A stretch of 10,397 nt of DNA from an uncultured Prevotella sp. (GTDB taxonomy: Bacteria > Bacteroidota > Bacteroidia > Bacteroidales > Bacteroidaceae): positions 1 through 10,397 of the forward strand of contig CAMOQW010000065.1 of the NCBI GenBank assembly GCA_946623195.1. The letters run 5' to 3'. How positions within the stretch are numbered: the first letter of the stretch is position 1; every line of letters begins with the position of its first letter. Positions 1 to 5,635 of this stretch are shown piece by piece. The translations under genes and the position numbers were made by a program. The notes under the pieces are model-generated. The model was given only the letters and a program-made list of their open reading frames with translations, ran no database searches and was not told where the DNA came from.

Positions 1-31
1 GTGACGATGTTATCAGAGTGAGAGAAAAGAA

Positions 32-70
32 ATCGAATATCGAAATATCGAAATATCGAAATATCGAAAT
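32..70. repeat. 8-bp tandem repeat, unit ATCGAAAT
   Basis: Four perfect head-to-tail copies of ATCGAAAT occupy 39-70. A 7-base degenerate copy, ATCGAAT, precedes them at 32-38. The array ends 18 bases before the first ATG of the lipoprotein gene. The unit has no stop codon in any frame on either strand; on the + strand it reads as a repeating IEISKYRN peptide. Unit number could change by slippage, which would alter the upstream spacing of the lipoprotein gene or the tail of any reading frame crossing it. No promoter element was recognised in positions 1-88. Confidence 0.9.
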
Positions 71-88
71 AATTAAAGAGAAAAAACG

Positions 89-571
89 ATGATGAGAAAA
101 CTAATTGCTTGTATGACAGTGCTTGCCGCTCTCGTAGCCTGTGGTGGCGATGCACCCGTGTTCAACTATCGTGGCCTGGCTATGAATATGCCTCTAGCCC
201 AGTTTATGGATTCTTTGCAGGCTCGTGGTTTTGCTGTAGATACTGCGGCCTCCGACAGCGGCAAGACGTGGGTGCTGAAGAGTGACGACGTGCCCTACCA
301 CGTGCTGCTGGCCTTCAAGGGCGAAAAACTGCTGATGGCGCAGGAGAATTACACGATGTCGACCAACGACAGCACCCGCAACAAATGGCAGGAACTGCGC
401 GACGGCCTGGAGAAGGAGTTAGGCACCTGGCCTAACATGCCCAAGCATGGCGACGACCACAAGATAGCGACCTTCGAAACCGAAGGCGGTTTCATCACGC
501 TGACCTTGGAGAATACCTATTCGCCCAACCTCAACGTGCGCTATACGGTGAAGCAGGCAGAGGAACAGTAA
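89..571 (+). CDS. small lipoprotein of unknown function
   Basis: This encodes a 160-residue predicted lipoprotein. Residues 1-17 form a signal peptide with a lipobox (LVAC), giving lipid-modified Cys18 followed by GGD. The mature part starts with a segment of the type YRGLAMNMPLAQFMDSLQARGF. From memory this resembles the 'FKGIPI-G-(6)-F---L--KGF' opening seen in many uncharacterised Prevotella and Bacteroides proteins. The rest is a soluble alpha/beta-looking domain without recognisable catalytic residues. Residues just after the cysteine do not form an obvious acidic surface-export signal, so the final membrane side is uncertain. Two adjacent ATGs (89 and 92) are possible starts; AAAGAG at 75-80 is a weak ribosome site suited to either. 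The gene converges on the GH53 gene 28 bases downstream. Function is unknown. Confidence 0.85.
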   Translation: MMRKLIACMTVLAALVACGGDAPVFNYRGLAMNMPLAQFMDSLQARGFAVDTAASDSGKTWVLKSDDVPYHVLLAFKGEKLLMAQENYTMSTNDSTRNKWQELRDGLEKELGTWPNMPKHGDDHKIATFETEGGFITLTLENTYSPNLNVRYTVKQAEEQ

Positions 572-601
572 AGTATCCTCTGCCCGCCGGCTATAAATTT
601 T
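556..601 (+). terminator. candidate terminator hairpin at convergent gene ends
   Basis: A perfect 9-bp inverted repeat (556-564 with 576-584, GGCAGAGGA / TCCTCTGCC, 11-base loop) spans the lipoprotein stop codon. It lies between two converging genes. After a short GC-rich stretch comes an AT-rich segment ending in AAATTTT, but there is no clean T-run directly after the stem. It may be a weak terminator or an RNA-end-stabilising hairpin. Confidence 0.4.
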
Positions 602-1841
602 ACCATCGGACGACCTTCCGGCCGTTGTTAATGTACAGTCCTCTGGTGGCGGGAGTGCCGTTGAGACGGCGACCATCGAGTGTGTACCAGATGTCAGCAG
701 TGGGGCGTGTGGCGGTGATATTTCGTATGCCGGTGTCGCCATCTCCATATACTTTCAGCTCGTAGAGTGCGGGTAGGGCACGGCCTGTCTCATTGTCGAA
801 GAGGCTGGCATTATACCAGTCTGTGCTGAGATTTCCTGTAGTACCCTTGGCATTGGCTTCGGCATACCACCAAGAGAGCCCGTTGACCTGAGTATGCTTC
901 TGGAGCATGGTGATGAGATCGGCAGTGAACTTGCGCTGGCCTTCGTGAGAGTAGGGGTAGACGCTGGTATAGTCGTAAGTGGTACCCTTCACGGCCCACT
1001 TCGAGGGGTAGCCGGCTTCCACCACCTGTATCTCCTTGTCGTAATTATTGCTCTCCAATAGCGTCAAGGCATTGTCGAGCACAGACATCTGTCCGTGGAA
1101 GTAGGGGTAGTAACTGAGGCCGATGACGTCGTAGTCAACACCGGCCGACTTCATCTGGTCATAGAAGTTAATCAGTACATTGGTGTTGGCCGCCCGTTCG
1201 GTGTGGAGGATGATTTTGGCCTTAGGGCATACCTCACGACAAGCTTTTCCTGCCTGTTTTAACAAGGTGGTGAAACGTGACCAGTTGGCGGTGCTGTTGC
1301 TATAGCAGCGGTTGGCATTAGTACCTTCTCCTCCCCACAGCATACCGTAGGAGATTTCATTGCCGGTCTGGATAAGGTCGGGCGTGGCCTTAGATGCTAC
1401 CAATTCATTCAGACAGTCTTTGGTGTAGCCGTAAATCTTAGTGTAGAGCTGGTCGTCACTCATCGAGAGCCAGTCTTTGGGTGTCCACTGCTTGCTGGGG
1501 TCGGCCCATGTGTCGCTGTAGTGGAAGTCGAGCATGAAATAGAATCCGGCATCCTTTACGCGCTTGCCCAAAGCCTTGACATACTCCAAGTCCTGTACGA
1601 CGGCCTTGTCGTTGTCGTTGGATGGGTCGACAAACAGGCGGACACGGATGGTGTTCCAACCTTGTTCCTTGAGGAAACTGATGACATTGCTGACGGACTT
1701 GCCGTCTTTGTCGTAATACGTGGCCTTTTGTGCCTCATAGCTGGGTAGCATCGAGATGTCGCCGCCTACATACTTTTGGGCACGAGCTAGTCCTGAAGTT
1801 AACATCAGGATGAGAATAAGAGCGAGTTTTGTTTGTTTCAT
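600..1841 (-). CDS. secreted arabinogalactan endo-beta-1,4-galactanase, GH53
   Basis: This glycoside hydrolase family 53 enzyme should cleave beta-1,4-galactan, the side chain of pectin and type I arabinogalactan. The 413-residue protein has a signal peptide ending ARA (residues 19-21) with Gln22 as likely new N-terminus. GH53 hallmarks occur in order: GGDISMLPSYE (26-36), NTIRVRLFVDP (63-73), DFHYSDTWADPSKQW (105-119), QTGNEISYGMLW (158-169), DVIGLSYYPYFHG (238-250) and VVEAGYPSKW (273-282). By family comparison Glu162 is the acid/base and Glu275 the nucleophile, so the enzyme should be active. Residues about 384-413 form a short C-terminal module (IWYTLDGRRL...GLYINNGRKVVRW) found on many Prevotella secreted proteins and possibly linked to type IX sorting. 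The gene lies 33 bases after the small basic gene with no promoter seen between, so it may be cotranscribed with it. No SusC/SusD transporter genes are in view. Confidence 0.96.
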   Translation of the reverse strand: MKQTKLALILILMLTSGLARAQKYVGGDISMLPSYEAQKATYYDKDGKSVSNVISFLKEQGWNTIRVRLFVDPSNDNDKAVVQDLEYVKALGKRVKDAGFYFMLDFHYSDTWADPSKQWTPKDWLSMSDDQLYTKIYGYTKDCLNELVASKATPDLIQTGNEISYGMLWGGEGTNANRCYSNSTANWSRFTTLLKQAGKACREVCPKAKIILHTERAANTNVLINFYDQMKSAGVDYDVIGLSYYPYFHGQMSVLDNALTLLESNNYDKEIQVVEAGYPSKWAVKGTTYDYTSVYPYSHEGQRKFTADLITMLQKHTQVNGLSWWYAEANAKGTTGNLSTDWYNASLFDNETGRALPALYELKVYGDGDTGIRNITATRPTADIWYTLDGRRLNGTPATRGLYINNGRKVVRW

Positions 1842-1874
1842 TCGTTAGTCTTTTTCAAATCGGCGTCGTTTCAA

Positions 1875-2072
1875 CTATTTCTTGTGGCGGTTGGCCCGCT
1901 GTTCACGGTATTTGGCCTTCTGCCTGGCAGAGCCGCTACCGTGAGCACCGGTGATATATTTCTTTTTCCTGGCCTTGGTCTTCACCTTGCCATCCTCTTT
2001 GCGCGGACCGCCGCCTCGACCAAAAGAGATGCCGTTAACGAGGATCTCCTCGAAGTCTGATTCCTTACTCAT
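1875..2072 (-). CDS. small highly basic protein, function unknown
   Basis: The 65-residue product has an acidic start (MSKESDFEEILVNG), a glycine turn (FGRGGGPRKEDG) and a Lys/Arg-rich tail ending ARQKAKYREQRANRHKK. Such composition would suit RNA or ribosome binding, but I recognise no family. Support for coding: Lys is mostly AAG and Arg mostly CGN, as in the neighbours, and the gene fills the gap between purH and GH53 genes on the same strand. The ATG at 2072 has only a weak ribosome site. Upstream is a 14-bp period repeat and the purH end, 47 bases away, with no terminator seen, so it may be read from the purH promoter. A competing + strand frame here would start inside the GH53 gene and looks non-coding. 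Confidence 0.6.
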   Translation of the reverse strand: MSKESDFEEILVNGISFGRGGGPRKEDGKVKTKARKKKYITGAHGSGSARQKAKYREQRANRHKK

Positions 2073-2090
2073 TCTGCGGTAGTAAATGTA

Positions 2091-2114
2091 TCACTTTTCG
2101 CTTTTCACTTTTCG
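2091..2114. repeat. short direct repeat TCACTTTTCG x2, 14-bp period
   Basis: TCACTTTTCG occurs at 2091-2100 and again at 2105-2114, separated by CTTT, in the short gap between purH and the small basic gene. On the leftward transcript it reads CGAAAAGTGA AAAG CGAAAAGTGA, an A/G-rich leader just upstream of the basic protein's start. It is compositionally like the A-rich repeat at 32-70 and the TGAAAAATGGAAAG stretch near 3921. Confidence 0.7.
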
Positions 2115-2119
2115 TTCCT

Positions 2120-3307
2120 TTAGTGGTGGAACAGACGGACACCCGTGAAGGTCATGGCTATGCCGTACTTGTCGCAGGTCATGATGACATGGTCGTCGCG
2201 TACGGAACCTCCGGCCTGGGCGATGAATTCCACACCGCTCTTATGGGCACGTTCGATATTGTCGCCGAAGGGGAAGAAGGCATCAGAACCTAAGGCAACC
2301 TTCGTGTTCTGGGCTATCCAGGCTTTCTTTTCCTCTAAAGTCAGCACCTCGGGCTGACGGGTGAAGAACTGCTGCCAGGCACCATCGCGCAGCACGTCGT
2401 CGTGCTCATCCTCAGAGATATACACATCGATGGTGTTGTCGCGGTCAGCGCGACGGATGCCCTCCTTAAAGGGCAGGGCCATTACCTTCGGATGCTGGCG
2501 CAGCCACCAGATGTCGGCCTTGTTGCCGGCCAGACGAGTACAGTGGATGCGGCTCTGCTGTCCGGCACCGATGCCGATAGCCTGTCCGTCCTTTACGTAG
2601 CAGACGGAGTTCGACTGAGTGTATTTCAGCGTGATGAGGGCAATCATCAGGTCGCGCTTGGCATCAGCTGTAAAAATCTTGTTCTGAGTGGGAACGTTTT
2701 CAAAAAGCGCAGGATCGTCCAGCCGGATTTCGTTACGGCCCTGTTCGAAGGTCACGCCAAAGCACTGCTTGCGCTCAATGGGGTTGGGCTTGTAGGTGGG
2801 GTCTATCTTGATGACGTTATAGGTGCCCTTGCGCTTGTCCTTTAGAATTTCAACGGCTTCAGCTGTGTAATCGGGAGCTATCACGCCGTCGCTGACCTCG
2901 CGCTTCAGCAACAGAGCAGTCGTCGCGTCGCAGGTGTCGGAGAGGGCCACGAAATCACCATAACTCGACATGCGGTCGGCACCACGTGCACGAGCATAGG
3001 CACAGGCTATCGGACTATCATCCAGCCCTTTGACATCATCCACGAAGTAGATTTTCTTCAGGGTGTCGCTTAGGGGCAGTCCTACGGCGGCACCGGCTGG
3101 CGATACGTGTTTGAAGGAGGCAGCAGCAGACAGCCCCGTGGCTTCCTTCAGTTCCTTCACCAACTGCCATGCGTTCAGCGCATCCAGGAAGTTGATGTAG
3201 CCGGGACGACCGTTGATGACTTCGATGGGTAACTCGCCCTCAGTCATGAAGATGCGTGAAGGCTTCTGGTTCGGATTACATCCGTACTTCAGTTGTAACT
3301 CTTTCAT
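2120..3307 (-). CDS. purH: AICAR transformylase (standalone purine enzyme, no cyclohydrolase domain)
   Basis: Phosphoribosylaminoimidazolecarboxamide formyltransferase transfers a formyl group from 10-formyl-THF to AICAR, the penultimate step to IMP in the cytoplasm. The protein is 395 residues and covers only the transformylase half of bifunctional PurH. Catalytic Lys66-His67 sit in FKHVSPAGAAVG. Other conserved blocks are KYTQSNSVCYVKDGQAIGIG (228-247), the segment 341-372 rich in DAFFPFGD and QAGGSVRDD, and the end AMTFTGVRLFHH. The N-terminal IMP cyclohydrolase (MGS-like) domain is missing and is not encoded nearby, so another gene must supply it. I chose ATG 3307 because MKELQLKYGCNPNQK resembles the usual family start; ATG 3319, four codons earlier, is the alternative. 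The open frame extends upstream to 3541, but that part crosses the promoter and the rplS terminator and is not coding. Confidence 0.93.
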   Translation of the reverse strand: MKELQLKYGCNPNQKPSRIFMTEGELPIEVINGRPGYINFLDALNAWQLVKELKEATGLSAAASFKHVSPAGAAVGLPLSDTLKKIYFVDDVKGLDDSPIACAYARARGADRMSSYGDFVALSDTCDATTALLLKREVSDGVIAPDYTAEAVEILKDKRKGTYNVIKIDPTYKPNPIERKQCFGVTFEQGRNEIRLDDPALFENVPTQNKIFTADAKRDLMIALITLKYTQSNSVCYVKDGQAIGIGAGQQSRIHCTRLAGNKADIWWLRQHPKVMALPFKEGIRRADRDNTIDVYISEDEHDDVLRDGAWQQFFTRQPEVLTLEEKKAWIAQNTKVALGSDAFFPFGDNIERAHKSGVEFIAQAGGSVRDDHVIMTCDKYGIAMTFTGVRLFHH

Positions 3308-3341
3308 ATTTCTTTTCATGTGATAGTTGGCAATTTGGCTG

Positions 3342-3358
3342 CAAAGGTACAAAAAAAA
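3342..3358 (-). promoter_or_regulatory. Bacteroidetes promoter for purH
   Basis: Read leftward, this is eight T then G, followed by TACCTTTG (3349-3342), an exact match to the Bacteroidetes -7 consensus TAnnTTTG. The transcript would start near 3335, leaving about 16 to 28 bases before the two candidate purH starts. The -33 element is not clear. Confidence 0.75.
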
Positions 3359-3380
3359 TGTGTAATAGTCGTCGAATCTT

Positions 3381-3420
3381 ACAAAAAAGAGACAACCCCT
3401 GGGTGAGATTGTCTCTTTTA
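3381..3420 (-). terminator. intrinsic terminator of rplS
   Basis: An 11-bp perfect stem (3385-3395 with 3409-3419) with a 13-base loop lies just after rplS. On the leftward transcript the stem AAAAGAGACAA/TTGTCTCTTTT is followed by more T (TTTTTTGT), the form of a rho-independent terminator. It separates rplS from the purH promoter. Confidence 0.88.
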
Positions 3421-3440
3421 TGCTTGTTGAGTAGGAGTGC

Positions 3441-3806
3441 TTACTCCTTGCCGGCGATTCCGCTGCGCTTCTCCTTGATGCGGGCAGCCTTACCAGTGAG
3501 CTTGCGCAGATAGTAAAGCTTAGCGCGACGAACCTTACCAACCTTGTTCACCTCGATGCTCTCGATGTTGGGCGACTCCAGAGGGAAGATACGCTCTACG
3601 CCCACGGTACCTGACATCTTGCGAACGGTGAAGCGTTTTTTCTCCTGATGGCCGCTGATCTTGATGACCACACCACGATAGAGCTGGATACGCTCCTTGG
3701 AACCCTCGATAATTTTGTAAGCGACAGTTACAGTGTCACCAGCCTTGAACTCTGGGAACTTTTTGCCGGTTGCAAATGCTTCTTCAGCAACTTTAATTAA
3801 ATCCAT
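3441..3806 (-). CDS. rplS: 50S ribosomal protein L19
   Basis: L19 is a structural protein of the large ribosomal subunit near the interface with the 30S subunit. The 121-residue product has the full family pattern: [15 protein letters not shown] (18-32), [10 protein letters not shown] (43-52), [20 protein letters not shown] (58-77), [20 protein letters not shown] (79-98) and [16 protein letters not shown] (98-113). Length is normal. The gene stands alone, with its own promoter near 3903-3918 and a terminator downstream. Its 5' leader of about 90 bases is long compared with other leaders in this window, leaving room for control of translation. Confidence 0.98.
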   Translation of the reverse strand: MDLIKVAEEAFATGKKFPEFKAGDTVTVAYKIIEGSKERIQLYRGVVIKISGHQEKKRFTVRKMSGTVGVERIFPLESPNIESIEVNKVGKVRRAKLYYLRKLTGKAARIKEKRSGIAGKE

Positions 3807-3918
3807 TGTTACTTTAAATTAATAATGTTGTTGTATCGTTCCAACGCAACATAGACGGGCAACTCGTTACTTCCCTCCATCGGTTACGCCGAAAAGCGGG
3901 TGCAAAGGTACAAAAAAA
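3807..3918 (-). promoter_or_regulatory. rplS promoter and 5' leader
   Basis: TACCTTTG (3910-3903, read leftward) preceded by eight T and a G matches the Bacteroidetes promoter; transcription would begin near 3896. The leader of about 90 bases before the ATG can form a small bulged stem: GTTG 3830-3833 with CAAC 3847-3850, and CGTT 3837-3840 with AACG 3843/3844-3846. It might be an autoregulatory L19 leader, but no known leader motif was recognised. The 3919-3962 stretch between the divergent promoters is purine-rich with no gene. Confidence 0.65.
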
Positions 3919-3962
3919 AGTGAAAAATGGAAAGAGAAAGGAGGAAAAAACTTCCTGATGCC

Positions 3963-3991
3963 TTTTTTTTTATTTTTTTTTTGTACTTTTG
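3963..3991 (+). promoter_or_regulatory. poly-T promoter for the split nucleotidase genes
   Basis: TACTTTTG at 3984-3991 fits the -7 consensus TAnnTTTG. It is preceded by nine T, one A and ten T (3963-3982), which fills the usual spacer to the -33 region. The start site would fall near 3997, about 16 bases before ATG 4013. The long T-run is prone to slippage and could vary the spacer length. Confidence 0.72.
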
Positions 3992-4012
3992 CACCATAAA
4001 ACGAATAAGACT

Positions 4013-4777
4013 ATGATGAAAAAGACAATCTTTTTGATGCTAATGCCGGTTTTGTTGTTTGCATCCTGCAAGTCGCACTACGAGGTGACGGGCATTCAGC
4101 GCAGCCGTATTCTGGTGGACAGTCGCTATGATGCACACCCCGATGCAGCGGCTGCCGAATTTCTGAAGCCCTATAAGCATGTTGTCGACTCCGTAATGGG
4201 ACCAGTGGTGGGCCGGTCGGCCAAGTATATGACTGCCCAGCGCCCAGAAGGAGAGCTTTCTAATCTGTTGGCAGACATTATGGTATGGGCCGCCAAGGAT
4301 TATGGCGAGAAGCCAGACTTCGGCATCTACAACATGGGAGGAGTGCGTGCTGACTTGCCCAAGGGTAATGTGACCTATGGAGACGTGCTGGACATAGCTC
4401 CGTTTGAGAATAAGATAGCTTTTACTACGCTGAGTGGTGCCGATGTGCTCCAACTGTTCTCTGAAATGGCCAGTGTGGGTGGCGAAGGAGTGAGCCACTC
4501 TGTGCGGATGGTGATATCGAAGGATGGCAAACTGGTGAGTGCTGCCATCAACGGTGAACCTATCGAACCCCAGCGTGACTATCGCATTGCCACCATCGAC
4601 TACCTGTTGGGAGGAACCGACAAAATGACGACCTTCAAAAAAGGCTGCAATGTGAACGCACCTCAAGAGGTGTCTAACAATACGCGCTTCATCATCATGA
4701 ACTACTTCCGCGAACAGACCAAACTGGGCAAGGTGGTGACGGCAGAGATAGAAGGAAGAATCATTCAACAAAAATAG
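4013..4777 (+). CDS. lipoprotein with standalone 5'-nucleotidase C-terminal domain
   Basis: This 254-residue lipoprotein corresponds to the C-terminal, substrate-binding domain of UshA-type 5'-nucleotidases, without the metal-binding phosphatase half. The signal peptide ends in lipobox FASC with Cys19. Family blocks: EGELSNLLADIMVWAA (79-94), GIYNMGGVRADLPKGNVTYG (104-123) where Arg112 should contact the phosphate or sugar, IAPFENKI (128-135), LSGADVLQLF (140-149) and YRIATIDYLLGGTD (190-203), where Tyr197 may replace a base-stacking Phe. It should sit on the membrane and recognise a nucleotide or similar phosphoester. The metallophosphatase gene starts nine bases downstream, so the two are surely cotranscribed and probably form one enzyme. 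A longer frame starting with TTG at 3989 overlaps the promoter, so ATG 4013 (or 4016) was preferred. Confidence 0.92.
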   Translation: MMKKTIFLMLMPVLLFASCKSHYEVTGIQRSRILVDSRYDAHPDAAAAEFLKPYKHVVDSVMGPVVGRSAKYMTAQRPEGELSNLLADIMVWAAKDYGEKPDFGIYNMGGVRADLPKGNVTYGDVLDIAPFENKIAFTTLSGADVLQLFSEMASVGGEGVSHSVRMVISKDGKLVSAAINGEPIEPQRDYRIATIDYLLGGTDKMTTFKKGCNVNAPQEVSNNTRFIIMNYFREQTKLGKVVTAEIEGRIIQQK

Positions 4778-4786
4778 TAACCGACT

Positions 4787-5635
4787 ATGAAAGCAAGATA
4801 TTTTCTCGTGTTAATGCTGGCCTTGGTGTCTCTGGACGGACAGTCAAAGAAACATAAGCAACTCGTTATCCTGCACACCAATGACACGCATTCCACCATC
4901 CTGCCTGTCAACGAGCAGTTGCCCGATACGATGAAGGCAGGCCGGGGCGGTTTTCTGCGTCGCATCGCCATGTTGAAGGAGGAACGACGGAAGAATCCAG
5001 ACCTGCTGTACTTTGACAGTGGCGACTTTTTTCAGGGTTCTGCCTATTTCACTATGTTTAAGGGCGACGTGGAGATAGGACTGATGAACCAGATGGGCAT
5101 TGACGCCGCCACCATAGGCAACCATGAGTTCGACTTCGGACTGGAGAACATGGCGCGTTGTTTCCGAATGGCTACCTTCCCCATCGTCTGTGCCAACTAC
5201 GACTTTACAGGAACGGTGTGCGAAGGATTGGTGAAACCCTACATTATTATTAAAAAGAACGGACTGAAAATCGGCGTTTTTGGTTTGGCTCCTAAGATGG
5301 AGGGTCTGGTGTCGGACAAGAACTGCTTGGGTGTCAAGTACCAGAATCCTGCCGATGTGGCATTGGAGACGGCTACTATGCTTAAGGAAAAGGAGAAGTG
5401 TGATATGGTAATCTGCATCTCCCATCTCGGCTGGAACAGCAATCGCGGTGAGGACGACCCGTACTTTATACCGCGTTCCCGCTATATCGATTTGGTGCTG
5501 GGCGGTCATACCCATACCTATTTTGACAAACTGGAATACCTGAACAATATGGACGGTAAGCCTGTTGCCGTTGACCAGAACGGCAAGCACGCCATCTTTG
5601 TAGGTAGAATGGTGGTAGACCTCTATTCGAAATAG
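4787..5635 (+). CDS. 5'-nucleotidase-type metallophosphatase domain protein
   Basis: This 282-residue exported protein is the catalytic calcineurin-like phosphoesterase half of a UshA-type 5'-nucleotidase. All metal-ligand motifs are present: HTNDTH (Asp33, His35), DSGDFFQG (Asp80), IGNHEFDFG (Asn112, His113), SHLG (His213) and GGHTHT (His241, His243). It should hydrolyse a phosphate ester using two divalent metals. It ends soon after the last metal ligands and lacks the C-terminal substrate-binding domain, which the preceding gene encodes. A hydrophobic N-terminus (residues 3-16) looks like a signal peptide without a lipobox; the cleavage site is unclear (perhaps after GQS). It follows the partner gene, whose tandem stops TAG TAA precede it. 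The 3' end overlaps the convergent PorT-like gene by 13 bases. Confidence 0.94.
   Translation: MKARYFLVLMLALVSLDGQSKKHKQLVILHTNDTHSTILPVNEQLPDTMKAGRGGFLRRIAMLKEERRKNPDLLYFDSGDFFQGSAYFTMFKGDVEIGLMNQMGIDAATIGNHEFDFGLENMARCFRMATFPIVCANYDFTGTVCEGLVKPYIIIKKNGLKIGVFGLAPKMEGLVSDKNCLGVKYQNPADVALETATMLKEKEKCDMVICISHLGWNSNRGEDDPYFIPRSRYIDLVLGGHTHTYFDKLEYLNNMDGKPVAVDQNGKHAIFVGRMVVDLYSK

Noticed and set aside
1833..2060. + strand hydrophobic frame opposite the small basic gene
   Set aside because: It starts inside the GH53 gene on the other strand, has no ribosome site, and its composition is explained by the Lys/Arg-rich opposite strand.
3308..3541. 78-codon N-terminal extension of the AICAR transformylase frame
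   Set aside because: It crosses the rplS terminator and the purH promoter and overlaps the end of rplS; the family start matches MKELQLKYGCN at 3307.
3989..4012. TTG start giving eight extra residues to the nucleotidase lipoprotein
   Set aside because: The TTG is part of the -7 promoter element, upstream of the expected transcription start; ATG 4013 gives a normal signal peptide.
4040..4771. 243-codon open frame antisense to the nucleotidase C-domain gene
   Set aside because: The + strand encodes conserved family motifs; the antisense frame has no recognisable domain or promoter and follows codon bias of the real gene.
4844..5590. 248-codon open frame antisense to the metallophosphatase gene
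   Set aside because: All metal-ligand motifs are on the + strand; the antisense product is His/Val-rich in the manner of a shadow frame.
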